Shown: positions 1 to 5,704, numbered from the stretch's first letter. The stretch: DNA of 5,704 bases from Spirochaetales bacterium (GCA_007130025.1 SLTF01000187.1:1-5704), one strand, 5' to 3'. The notes: a model not told the origin generated them from the letters alone. A program made the numbers and translations.

Positions 1-91
1 CCGCACGGACGAGGTCCGCCGCGGCGTCCCGGCGGCTGAAGATGGTGCGGAAGAAGCGGTCGTGGGGAGAGTCTGGTGAAGGGGTGTTCAT
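1..91 (-). CDS. Rpn family recombination-promoting nuclease / putative transposase, N-terminal part (cut by window edge)
   Basis: Reading leftward from an ATG at 91, the frame stays open to the window edge and gives 30 residues. Residues 9-13 read PHDRF, followed by FRTIFSRRDAAADLVRA. The pattern 'PHD-x-FFR-x-x-FS ... A-x-x-LVRA' is the typical opening of Rpn/Transposase_31 proteins. These are PD-(D/E)XK-fold nucleases implicated in RecA-independent recombination and often annotated as putative transposases. The catalytic residues lie outside the window, so activity cannot be judged. The gene is divergent from the two-component operon. Its Shine-Dalgarno-like AAGGGG sits only 1 nt before the ATG, which is unusually close. 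A TATAAG element overlaps it, so the message could be leaderless. The family call rests on a short N-terminal match recognised by eye. Confidence 0.68.
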   Translation of the reverse strand, partial: MNTPSPDSPHDRFFRTIFSRRDAAADLVRA

Positions 92-95
92 GCCC

Positions 96-101
96 CTTAT
101 A
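96..101 (-). promoter_or_regulatory. Candidate -10 element for the Rpn-like gene
   Basis: On the minus strand the sequence TATAAG ends 4 nt before the ATG at 91, and 5 of 6 bases match the TATAAT consensus. No good -35 hexamer lies 16-18 nt upstream. Instead there is a run of seven A residues on the minus strand (plus 111-117). If the element is used, transcription would begin at or very near the start codon. It may equally be a chance AT-rich match. Confidence 0.3.
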
Positions 102-111
102 CAATCACCGT

Positions 112-143
112 TTTTTTCGTCTGCTTCACCGGAGCGGAAAAAA
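112..143. repeat. Imperfect inverted repeat with outer T-tract and A-tract
   Basis: TTTTTTC (112-118) is perfectly complementary to GAAAAAA (137-143). Inside it GCTTC (123-127) pairs with GGAGC (131-135) across a 3-nt loop, with one G-T wobble. The order T-tract, stem, A-tract is the reverse of an intrinsic terminator. A regulator site or an A-tract bend between two divergent promoters is therefore more likely than a terminator. Function is not known. Confidence 0.4.
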
Positions 144-170
144 GCACAAACTTGGGAACACTCGCGGTTT

Positions 171-188
171 GTTCACGTCCAGTTCATA
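171..188 (+). promoter_or_regulatory. PhoB/OmpR-box-like direct repeat upstream of the two-component operon
   Basis: GTTCACG (171-177) and GTTCATA (182-188) form two 7-bp half-sites separated by 4 bp, with GTTCA repeated at an exact 11-bp period. OmpR/PhoB-family regulators bind as head-to-tail dimers to such 11-bp-period repeats. The second half-site ends 9 nt before the -10 element at 198-203 and covers the place of a missing -35 box. This is the arrangement of PhoB-activated promoters. The likely binder is the response regulator encoded just downstream, which would mean autoregulation. That identity is inference. Confidence 0.5.
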
Positions 189-197
189 CAGGTCGGC

Positions 198-203
198 TAT
201 ACT
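198..203 (+). promoter_or_regulatory. Candidate -10 element of the two-component/alarmone operon
   Basis: TATACT matches the TATAAT consensus at 5 of 6 positions. No recognisable -35 hexamer sits 16-18 nt upstream; the PhoB-box-like repeat occupies that position, which suggests activator dependence. Transcription would start near 210 and give a leader of about 25 nt before the ATG at 235. Confidence 0.5.
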
Positions 204-234
204 CACGCCATCACCACACGCGAAGGAGTTGCGT

Positions 235-909
235 ATGTTCACCATACTGGTGGTGGAGGACGATCGAAACCTGCAGCGGCTGATGGCCGCGATGCTGCGG
301 CAGAACGGATACCAGGTGCTCACTGCCGGTGACGGCGAAGAGGCGCTATCAGTGCTGGATGCGTCGCACGTCGATCTGCTGGTGTGCGATATCATGATGC
401 CGCGCATGGACGGATACGAGCTCACCCACTTGCTCCGGCGCTCGCGGACGGATCTGCCGATTCTGATGGTTACCGCGCGCGAGACCATGGACGATAAGCG
501 CAAAGGGTTTCTGCTGGGCACCGATGACTACATGGTAAAGCCCATCGACATGGACGAGCTGCTCCTGCGCGTGGCGGCGCTTCTGCGCCGGGCGCGGATC
601 AGCACGGAACGACGTCTGACCGTGGGTGATGTGGAGCTTGATTACGACCGACTCACGCTCTCGCACCGCGGAGAGACGGCCGCGCTTCCGCAGAAAGAGT
701 TCCTGCTTCTGTTCAAACTGTTGAGCTACCCGGGACAAATCTTCACCCGCCGGCAGCTGATGGACGAGATCTGGGGGCCCGATGCGGAGTCCGACGAACG
801 CACCGTGGACGTCCACGTCAAGCGGTTGCGCGATCGGCTGGGGGACGTAACTGCGTTTGAGCTTCAGACCGTTCGCGGCCTGGGCTATCGCGCGGAGCGG
901 TCCTCATGA
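235..909 (+). CDS. OmpR/PhoB-family response regulator (two-component, winged-helix)
   Basis: This 224-residue DNA-binding response regulator is the cytoplasmic output of the two-component system completed by the next gene. The receiver domain covers about residues 2-118. It has the acidic pair E8/D9, phospho-acceptor D52 in the context CDIMMPRMDG, switch T80, aromatic Y99 and K102 of the GTDDYMVKP block. The winged-helix Trans_reg_C domain covers about 127-221 and includes LPQKEFLLLFKLL, ERTVDVHVKRLRDRL and TVRGLGY. All key residues are intact. The ATG at 235 is chosen because AAGGAG (223-228) lies 6 nt upstream and the receiver begins at once; an in-frame ATG at 76 would add a non-conserved stretch across the promoter. 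The stop overlaps the kinase start by 4 bp (ATGA). By eye it resembles HssR and clostridial OmpR-type regulators, but the signal cannot be inferred from that. Confidence 0.95.
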   Translation: MFTILVVEDDRNLQRLMAAMLRQNGYQVLTAGDGEEALSVLDASHVDLLVCDIMMPRMDGYELTHLLRRSRTDLPILMVTARETMDDKRKGFLLGTDDYMVKPIDMDELLLRVAALLRRARISTERRLTVGDVELDYDRLTLSHRGETAALPQKEFLLLFKLLSYPGQIFTRRQLMDEIWGPDAESDERTVDVHVKRLRDRLGDVTAFELQTVRGLGYRAERSS

Positions 910-2246
910 ACAGCATCAGCACCAAACTCGCTCTGTTCTTCAACGCCGTAATTCTGATTGCAACGGGCCTGTCGTTTGTTACCGTCAGTCTGCTGTCACG
1001 GCAGGTGGCAGACGAGATCGTAATGGATCACCGCGAAATGGTTGAGTCGATTCTCACCTTGCGTGATCGCACCGCGCTCAATCTGGACGACATCGTCGCG
1101 ATTGTCTCTACGCCAAACTATGTCGTCCGCCGTGTTGAGCTCCTCGATGCTGCTGATCTGGGCGGTCCCGCCCTTGAGCGCCTCGAGCAGGGAGAGGTTT
1201 TGGTGCTGGATCGGGGACGCCTGCATGGGGTCACAACCGTTCTTCGACTGGGTGATGCGTATATCAGCATCGGCCTGCAGCCACAGCGGTCGGTACTGCA
1301 GATCTGGTTCTCCCGTTTGTGGACCCTCATTGTGCTCTATCTTGTGTTGGCCGGAGGGCTCATCATCGCGCTCACCCGAAGGGTCGTTCGTCCCGTACTC
1401 GAGCTCACCGAGGCCACCCAGCAGGTTGCCAAGGGCAACTTCGATGTTCATATCGAAAGCGGGCGCGAAGACGAGATTGGTCGGCTCACGGCAAACTTCA
1501 ATCACATGGTTCGTGAGCTTCGAACCATTGACTACCTGCGGCGGGACTTCATCAGCAACGTGTCGCACGAGATCAAGACCCCGTTGGCCTCCATCCAGGG
1601 CTACGCTCGCCTGTTGCAACATGAGGCGCTGTCCAGGGAGGAACAAGCCGAGTACAGCACGATCATCGCCGAGGAGGCAACACGGCTCTCGAGCCTCGCC
1701 TCCGCGATGCTGCGCTTGTCGCGGCTGGAGAGCCAGGAGCGGGTCGAGGATCCCACCTGCTACCGGTTGGATGAGCAGTTGCGTCGCACGATTGTTCTGC
1801 TCGAGCCGCAGTGGCGCAGCAAGGCGATCGAGTTCGAGCTCGATCTACAGCCGGTGGAATACGTTGCCAGCGAAGAGCTTATGCACCAGGTGTGGTCAAA
1901 CCTCATCGGAAACGCCGTCAAGTTTTCCCATCTCGGGGGTCGCATCGATGTGAGCCTTCACGGAGACGCCGAGGCAGTCGTGGTTTCGATTGGTGATCAT
2001 GGCCCGGGCATTGCGGCGGACGATATCGCTCACATCTTCGAGAAGTTCTTCCAGGTCGATCGCGCCCACTCGGGCGAGGGGAGCGGTCTGGGGCTTTCCC
2101 TGGTGCGCCGGATTGTTGACCTTCAGGGAGGACGCGTTGATGTTCAAAGCATCGTGGGCCAGGGTTCAACGTTTACCGTTACCCTCCCCAACCGCCCAGC
2201 CGCATCACGCGAAGCCAGCCCTCCGTCCGGAGGAGCTTCTCGATGA
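906..2246 (+). CDS. Membrane sensor histidine kinase (HAMP-HisKA-HATPase)
   Basis: This 446-residue inner-membrane kinase is the likely partner of the preceding regulator. TM1 lies at about residues 8-30 and TM2 at about 138-156. Between them is an extracytoplasmic sensing segment of roughly 107 residues with no recognised fold. A HAMP linker (about 157-209, RRVVRPVLELTEA through DEIGRL) leads into HisKA with phospho-acceptor H221 in SHEIKTP. The ATP-binding domain has an N-box (N332-LIG-N336), a G1 box (D364-HGPG), an F-box (F378-EKFF) and a G2 box (GSGLGLSL, about 392-399). All catalytic motifs are present, so it should be active. The ATG at 906 overlaps the regulator's stop, with GGAG (894-897) 8 nt upstream. 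Its own stop overlaps the next start by 4 bp. The ligand is unknown. The C-terminal tail of about 14 residues after TLPN is Ala/Ser/Pro-rich and probably disordered. Confidence 0.95.
   Translation: MNSISTKLALFFNAVILIATGLSFVTVSLLSRQVADEIVMDHREMVESILTLRDRTALNLDDIVAIVSTPNYVVRRVELLDAADLGGPALERLEQGEVLVLDRGRLHGVTTVLRLGDAYISIGLQPQRSVLQIWFSRLWTLIVLYLVLAGGLIIALTRRVVRPVLELTEATQQVAKGNFDVHIESGREDEIGRLTANFNHMVRELRTIDYLRRDFISNVSHEIKTPLASIQGYARLLQHEALSREEQAEYSTIIAEEATRLSSLASAMLRLSRLESQERVEDPTCYRLDEQLRRTIVLLEPQWRSKAIEFELDLQPVEYVASEELMHQVWSNLIGNAVKFSHLGGRIDVSLHGDAEAVVVSIGDHGPGIAADDIAHIFEKFFQVDRAHSGEGSGLGLSLVRRIVDLQGGRVDVQSIVGQGSTFTVTLPNRPAASREASPPSGGASR
2229..2235 (+). promoter_or_regulatory. Shine-Dalgarno for the alarmone synthetase, inside the kinase gene
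   Basis: GGAGGAG is a near-perfect anti-16S match placed 7 nt before the ATG at 2243 and lying within the last codons of the kinase. It fixes the synthetase start at the ATGA overlap and suggests strong initiation in addition to translational coupling. Confidence 0.7.
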
Positions 2247-2914
2247 ATCCCGATGTTCCAATTGTGTCGCTCTCCCTGGATGATCCAATAGTCGGTCGGG
2301 CTGCGCTGACCCGCTTCATGAACCGATATCGATTTGCATTGCAGGAAATCGCAACGCGAATCGACATTCTGAAGCAGGAGTTCGAGACCACCCACGAATA
2401 CAGCCCCATCGAGCACGTATCTCAGAGGGTCAAGACTCCCGAGAGCATTATTGCGAAGGCGCATCGCGTGGGGGGGAATCTCTCGCTTGAATCGATTCGC
2501 GCAAACGTACGTGACATCGCCGGGATCCGAATCACCTGTTCGTTTACCTCCGACGTTTTTCGCGTTGCGAGTATGCTGGTGCAGCAACCCGATTTGACCG
2601 TCGTTGAGTACAAGGATTACATCGAGGAGCCCAAGCCAAGCGGATACCGAAGCTTGCATCTCATTGTTGAGGTGCCGGTATACACGTCCGACCGTGGCGA
2701 CCGGGTCTATGTCGAAGTGCAGATTCGCACCATCGCGATGGATTTCTGGGCGAGCCTTGAGCACAAGATCTACTACAAGTACCGGCGGGATGTTCCCCAG
2801 AGCTTGCGGGACGATCTGCTCGAAGTTTCCGAGGATATCAAGCGACTCGATGCAAAGATGGAACGCCTTCACCGCGAGATGCAGCAGCGAAAGGTCGACG
2901 ACTTCGGGGAGTAG
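2243..2914 (+). CDS. relP: Small alarmone synthetase, RelP/YwaC type ((p)ppGpp synthetase)
   Basis: This 223-residue single-domain RelA/SpoT synthetase would transfer pyrophosphate from ATP to the 3'-OH of GDP or GTP to make ppGpp/pppGpp in the cytosol. It has no hydrolase, TGS or ACT domain, and its length fits the roughly 210-220 residues of small alarmone synthetases. Visible blocks are YSPIEHVSQRVKTPESI (53-69), RDIAGIRI with the metal-binding D91, EPKPSGYRSLHLI (129-141) with guanine-stacking Y135, EVQIRT with catalytic E158, and AMDFWASLEHKIYYK (165-179). The PKP-x-GYRSLHLI and MDFWASLEHKIYYK wording matches RelP/YwaC more closely than RelQ/YjbM, which has ESGYRSYHL and MNFWATIEHSLNYK. 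The start overlaps the kinase stop (ATGA). No (p)ppGpp hydrolase is encoded in the window. A run of seven Gs (2470-2476) lies in the coding frame. The RelP/RelQ split is a by-eye call; the synthetase call is firm. Confidence 0.93.
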   Translation: MNPDVPIVSLSLDDPIVGRAALTRFMNRYRFALQEIATRIDILKQEFETTHEYSPIEHVSQRVKTPESIIAKAHRVGGNLSLESIRANVRDIAGIRITCSFTSDVFRVASMLVQQPDLTVVEYKDYIEEPKPSGYRSLHLIVEVPVYTSDRGDRVYVEVQIRTIAMDFWASLEHKIYYKYRRDVPQSLRDDLLEVSEDIKRLDAKMERLHREMQQRKVDDFGE

Positions 2915-2950
2915 AACCCTCGGAGATTCTGTGGTAGCGTCAATTCCGAC

Positions 2951-2956
2951 AAGGAG
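2951..2956 (+). promoter_or_regulatory. Shine-Dalgarno of the epimerase gene
   Basis: AAGGAG lies 9 nt before the ATG at 2966. The 51-bp gap after the synthetase stop (2915-2965) shows no hairpin plus T-tract and no convincing -35/-10 pair. Readthrough from the upstream operon therefore remains possible. Confidence 0.6.
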
Positions 2957-2965
2957 CACAGTACC

Positions 2966-4240
2966 ATGAACACAACCACTGCGGATCTTTCTCGATACTC
3001 ACTCGGGTGCGGCGACCGGTTTGGCCGCGAGGGCGAGGCGCAGCTTCAGGCCTACGCAGACGCGCGCGATCTGGGTATCGAGGTGGCGCCGGTGTGGAAC
3101 AAGAGCCACCGGGAACACAAAACCGTGGGTACCGGATATCCCTCGGTTCGTGAAGAGGCAGACGCCGCGGTTTCCGCCCTGGGATGGACAAGCCCCTACC
3201 ACGTCGACGCGGACCACATCCGCATTGATACCGTCGACGGCTACGTTCCGTACTCTGACTTTTTCACCCTCGACGTCGCCGACAAGATCGGTGCTCCGGT
3301 TGCCGGAGACGACGAAGAGGCCTTTGTGCGCGATCTTCGCCGCTACTGCGGTTCGCTCGCCATCCCGGGGGTATCCACACCAATTGAGGTAACCGAGGAA
3401 ACGCTTCGCACCGTGGGTCGGCGCTACCTGGCAGCCATTGCGGAGGCCGGCCGGATCTACCGGCGGATCGCCGAACAGAAGGCGGGCACCGGCTTTATCA
3501 CCGAAGTCTCCATTGACGAAACCGAAGAGCCGCAGACGCCGGAGGAACTCTTTTTCATCCTGGCGGCCATTGCGCGCGAGGCGATTCCGGTGCAGACCAT
3601 CGCCCCCAAGTTCTTCGGTCGCTTCAACAAGGGTGTGGATTATGTGGGTGATCTCGACCGCTTCACCCGCGAGTTCTCCGATGACCTTTGCGTGATCAGT
3701 TTCGCGGTGAAGGAGTTCGGCCTTCCGGAAGACCTCAAGATCTCGGTGCACTCGGGCAGCGACAAGTTCTCGCTCTATCCCATCATTCGCAAAGCGGTCC
3801 AGACGCACGGCGCCGGCCTGCATCTCAAGACGGCGGGCACCACCTGGCTGGAAGAGATCATCGGCCTGGCTGAGGCGGGTGGCGAGGGGCTCGCGATTGC
3901 CAAAGAGGTCTACCGCTCGGGCGTTTCGCGGTTTGACGAGCTGTGCGCGCCCTATTCCGCGGTGATCGATATCCAGCGGGAGACGCTTCCGTCACCCGAC
4001 GAGGTGGACGGCTGGTCGGGGAGCGAGTTTGCCCGCACCGTTCGTCACAACCAGAGCGAGGCGCGCTACAACAAGCAGGTGCGCCAGCTGCTGCACGTGG
4101 GGTACAAGGTGGCAGCCGAGATGGGCGCCCGATACACCGACGCGCTGCAGCACTACCGCGACATCGTTGCCCGGCATGTCCATGAAAACCTGCTGCAGCG
4201 ACATCTCAAACCGGTGTTTGGCGGCGAGGACCGGCGGTAA
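2966..4240 (+). CDS. uxaE: Tagaturonate epimerase (UxaE) family protein
   Basis: This 424-residue cytoplasmic protein is recognised as the UxaE family, whose characterised thermotogal member interconverts D-tagaturonate and D-fructuronate in hexuronate (galacturonate/glucuronate) catabolism. Conserved blocks seen are GCGDRFGREG (14-23), HVDADHI (79-85), PKFFGRFNKGVDYVGD (214-229), SVHSGSDKFS (260-269) and LHLKTAGTTWLEE (285-297). A long C-terminal helical part contains RQLLHVGYKVAAEMG. The His/Asp/Glu-rich blocks fit a divalent-metal sugar-acid epimerase, but I cannot assign individual ligands. The start is set by AAGGAG 9 nt upstream and by there being no conserved sequence earlier. No other hexuronate genes (uxaC, uxaB, uxuA, kdgK) are in the window, so the substrate is inferred from the family only. 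The gene follows relP on the same strand after 51 bp and faces the aminotransferase convergently. Confidence 0.8.
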   Translation: MNTTTADLSRYSLGCGDRFGREGEAQLQAYADARDLGIEVAPVWNKSHREHKTVGTGYPSVREEADAAVSALGWTSPYHVDADHIRIDTVDGYVPYSDFFTLDVADKIGAPVAGDDEEAFVRDLRRYCGSLAIPGVSTPIEVTEETLRTVGRRYLAAIAEAGRIYRRIAEQKAGTGFITEVSIDETEEPQTPEELFFILAAIAREAIPVQTIAPKFFGRFNKGVDYVGDLDRFTREFSDDLCVISFAVKEFGLPEDLKISVHSGSDKFSLYPIIRKAVQTHGAGLHLKTAGTTWLEEIIGLAEAGGEGLAIAKEVYRSGVSRFDELCAPYSAVIDIQRETLPSPDEVDGWSGSEFARTVRHNQSEARYNKQVRQLLHVGYKVAAEMGARYTDALQHYRDIVARHVHENLLQRHLKPVFGGEDRR

Positions 4241-4257
4241 GGCCACCGGTCCCGTTT

Positions 4258-4274
4258 CCGGGCGGCTGGCCCGG
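4258..4274. terminator. GC-rich hairpin between convergent genes, possible bidirectional terminator
   Basis: CCGGGC (4258-4263) and GCCCGG (4269-4274) form a perfect 6-bp stem around a 5-nt loop in the 42-bp convergent gap. Neither side carries a T-tract, so a classical intrinsic terminator is not supported. Position alone suggests a role in ending one or both transcripts. Confidence 0.35.
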
Positions 4275-4282
4275 CACGGCGG

Positions 4283-5413
4283 TCAGCCGCCGATGGCGTC
4301 CAGCGCGCTGCGTAGCGACGCCACCGTCCGGTCCACGTTCTGCAGCTTGTCGATTCCAAAGAGGCCGATGCGGAAGGTCTTGAAGTCCTCGGGTTCGTCG
4401 CACTTCAGCGGCACGCCGGCGGCAATTTGGAGTCCGGCCTCGGCAAATTTCTTGCCGGTCTTGATGCCGTCGTCGTCGGTGTAGCTCACCACGACACCGG
4501 GCGCCTCGAAGCCGGGCGCCGCAACGCTCGGGAAGCCGCGCTCAGCCAGCAGGCTGCGCACCCGGGTGCCCAGTTCGCGCTGCATCTGTTTTGCCTTCTC
4601 AATCCCAAAGCTCTCCATCTCGCGGATTGTATCGCGGAACATCAGCAGTGAATCGGTGGGAACCGTTGCGTGGTAGGCGTGACCGCCCGCCTCGTAGGCG
4701 TCCATGATGCGAAGCCACGCGCCGAGGTCACAGGCAAAGCTCGAGCTCTGGGTTTTCCCAACGCGCTCGCGCGCCCGCTCGCTGAGCATTACCAGGCCCG
4801 CGCAGGGTGAGGACGACCAGCCCTTCTGCGGAGCGCTGATGATCACATCCACGTTGTGCTTCTGCATGTCCACCCACATCGCTCCGGAGGCGACGCAGTC
4901 GAGCACGAAGAGCGCATCCACCGACCGGGCGGCCTCCCCAATCGCGGAAAGGTACTCGTCCGAGAGCATGATACCCGCGGAGGTTTCCACGTGGGGAGCG
5001 AAGACCACCGCGGGTTTCTTGCTCTTGATGGTGGCCACAATCTCATCCAGCGGCGCGGGAGTCCAAGCCGCCTGCCGCTCGTTGGCCACCCGGCGCGCCA
5101 TGAGCACCGTCTGTTCTTTTGCAATACCCGCGGCATCGAGGATCTGCGTCCAGCGAAAGCTGAACCAGCCGTTGCGTACGATGACACACGACGCCCCGCC
5201 GGCAAACTGCCGCGCGACCGCCTCCATGGCGAAGGTCCCCCCGCCCGGCACGAGTACCACGGAGTAAGCGCGGTAGACCTGCTTCAGCGACGCGCTGATG
5301 TCGCGCACCACCTGTTGGAATCGCTTGGACATATGATTGAGCGAGCGATCGGTAAAGACCACCGAATATTCGAGAAGACCGTCGGGATCAACGTTTGGAT
5401 TGAGACCTGCCAT
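4283..5413 (-). CDS. Class V PLP-dependent aminotransferase (alanine-glyoxylate/serine-pyruvate aminotransferase-like)
   Basis: This 376-residue cytosolic fold-type I PLP enzyme is expected to move an amino group between a small amino acid and a 2-oxo acid. Visible features are the cofactor-phosphate loop PGGGT (56-60), the PLP-ring Asp D172 in LDCVASGAMW, Schiff-base lysine K197 in SAPQKGW, and a C-terminal substrate-carboxylate Arg (R348) in FRIGLFG. The ATG at 5413 is preferred because GGGGG lies 6 nt upstream and the family start reads MAGLNPNVDPDGLLE. The in-frame ATG at 5458 would add 15 residues that look non-conserved, and it falls on the promoter's -10. Close relatives recalled from proteobacteria are annotated only as class V aminotransferases, so the exact substrate is unresolved. 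It lies 82 bp downstream of a partial kinase on the same strand, with its own promoter. Confidence 0.88.
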   Translation of the reverse strand: MAGLNPNVDPDGLLEYSVVFTDRSLNHMSKRFQQVVRDISASLKQVYRAYSVVLVPGGGTFAMEAVARQFAGGASCVIVRNGWFSFRWTQILDAAGIAKEQTVLMARRVANERQAAWTPAPLDEIVATIKSKKPAVVFAPHVETSAGIMLSDEYLSAIGEAARSVDALFVLDCVASGAMWVDMQKHNVDVIISAPQKGWSSSPCAGLVMLSERARERVGKTQSSSFACDLGAWLRIMDAYEAGGHAYHATVPTDSLLMFRDTIREMESFGIEKAKQMQRELGTRVRSLLAERGFPSVAAPGFEAPGVVVSYTDDDGIKTGKKFAEAGLQIAAGVPLKCDEPEDFKTFRIGLFGIDKLQNVDRTVASLRSALDAIGG

Positions 5414-5456
5414 GTGACACCCCCGTGTGCGTATAGGTTGATTCAGTATGCAGAGC

Positions 5457-5486
5457 ATTCTACCACGGGAAGGCGCTGCGTCGAAA
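5457..5486 (-). promoter_or_regulatory. Extended -10 promoter for the aminotransferase
   Basis: On the minus strand TGG-TAGAAT forms an extended -10 (hexamer at plus 5457-5462, TGG at 5463-5465). A weak -35 TTTCGA sits 18 nt upstream (plus 5481-5486). The expected start is near 5450, giving a leader of about 37 nt to the ATG at 5413. This supports that start over the upstream ATG. Confidence 0.5.
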
Positions 5487-5495
5487 CCCGGGGCG

Positions 5496-5704
5496 CTATA
5501 GAGGGATGCGAATGGTGAAGCGCGTGCCGGACTCAGCCGAAACGGTCAGTTCACCGTCGAGCTGCTGGGTGAGGATGGCGATGAGCTCTCTCCCGAAGGT
5601 TGTCGGCGCATCAGAGGGCACCGCCGGTTCGATGCCGCAGCCATTGTCGCTGCAGGTCAGCAGCGCTCCGTCCGGCAACGGTTCGAGGGTCACAAGGATC
5701 TCCG
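5496..5704 (-). CDS. Histidine kinase C-terminal ATPase domain (HisKA_2/HWE-like), 5' part outside window
   Basis: The last 68 residues of a minus-strand gene are visible and end at a TAG (5496-5498). They contain the G1 box DNGCGI, then TTFGRELIAILTQQLDGEL and the terminal strand GTRFTIRIPL. The layout 'T-x-G-x-x-LI...QLxGxL...GTxFxIxxP' matches the end of HATPase_c domains of the HisKA_2/LytS-like or HWE type, rather than the long G2 region of classical HisKA kinases. The usual Leu before the G2 glycine is Phe here. The visible reading frame has no start codon that would make a complete protein; a GTG at 5693 is internal. Sensor and dimerisation domains, and any partner regulator, lie outside the window. 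Confidence 0.8.
   Translation of the reverse strand, partial: EILVTLEPLPDGALLTCSDNGCGIEPAVPSDAPTTFGRELIAILTQQLDGELTVSAESGTRFTIRIPL

Noticed and set aside
76..234. N-terminal extension of the response regulator from an upstream in-frame ATG
   Set aside because: It crosses the -10 and the direct repeat, has no family similarity, and the ATG at 235 has a good Shine-Dalgarno and begins the receiver fold directly.
1042..1953. Alternative plus-strand frame within the kinase gene
   Set aside because: Its Arg/Ser/Pro-rich composition is typical of an out-of-frame GC-rich translation; the kinase frame carries all motifs.
2243..2914. RelQ (YjbM) or a fragment of a long bifunctional Rel
   Set aside because: The length is complete for a stand-alone synthetase, and the key blocks match RelP/YwaC wording rather than RelQ or long Rel.
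2144..2959. Long minus-strand open frame opposite the synthetase
   Set aside because: It is antisense to a clearly conserved gene, has no recognisable domain, and is explained by GC-rich codon bias.
2999..3823. Long minus-strand open frame opposite the epimerase
   Set aside because: It is a mirror frame of a conserved coding region, with no family motifs and no plausible start context.
5414..5458. Upstream start adding 15 residues to the aminotransferase
   Set aside because: Its ATG overlaps the extended -10, the extra residues look non-conserved, and the ATG at 5413 has a better ribosome-binding site.
4856..5518. Plus-strand open frame opposite the aminotransferase
   Set aside because: It is a His/Arg-rich shadow of the conserved minus-strand gene and also runs across its promoter.

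Overview
The window comes from a GC-rich bacterial chromosome with tightly packed genes. It holds four complete plus-strand genes, one complete minus-strand gene, and two minus-strand genes cut by the window edges. No rRNA, tRNA, CRISPR array or insertion sequence is visible. The taxonomic origin cannot be fixed from sequence alone. An Rpn-type nuclease, a LytS/HWE-like kinase end and a clostridial/HssRS-like two-component pair would fit a GC-rich spirochaete or a similar free-living bacterium, but this is a low-confidence guess.

Layout. At the left edge (1-91, minus) lie the first 30 codons of an Rpn/PD-(D/E)XK nuclease-transposase-like gene. A 143-bp divergent intergenic region (92-234) follows, with candidate promoters in both directions, a T-tract/A-tract inverted repeat, and an 11-bp-period GTTCA direct repeat just upstream of a -10 element. 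The next three genes overlap by 4 bp at each junction (ATGA): an OmpR/PhoB-type response regulator (235-909), a membrane sensor histidine kinase (906-2246) and a small alarmone synthetase of the RelP/YwaC type (2243-2914). After 51 bp and a good Shine-Dalgarno comes a tagaturonate epimerase (UxaE) family protein (2966-4240). The convergent junction 4241-4282 holds a GC-rich perfect hairpin. On the minus strand is a class V PLP-dependent aminotransferase (4283-5413), with its own extended -10 promoter in the gap before it. The C-terminal ATPase end of another histidine kinase (5496-5704) is cut by the right edge.

How they may work together. The central unit is an apparently co-translated operon in which a sensor kinase and its DNA-binding response regulator are made together with a stand-alone (p)ppGpp synthetase. 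The simplest reading is that an envelope or extracellular signal raises alarmone synthesis by transcription, and that the regulator controls its own operon through the PhoB-box-like repeat. The epimerase downstream could be read through from this operon or be transcribed independently. The aminotransferase and the partial kinase form a separate minus-strand neighbourhood with no evident functional link.
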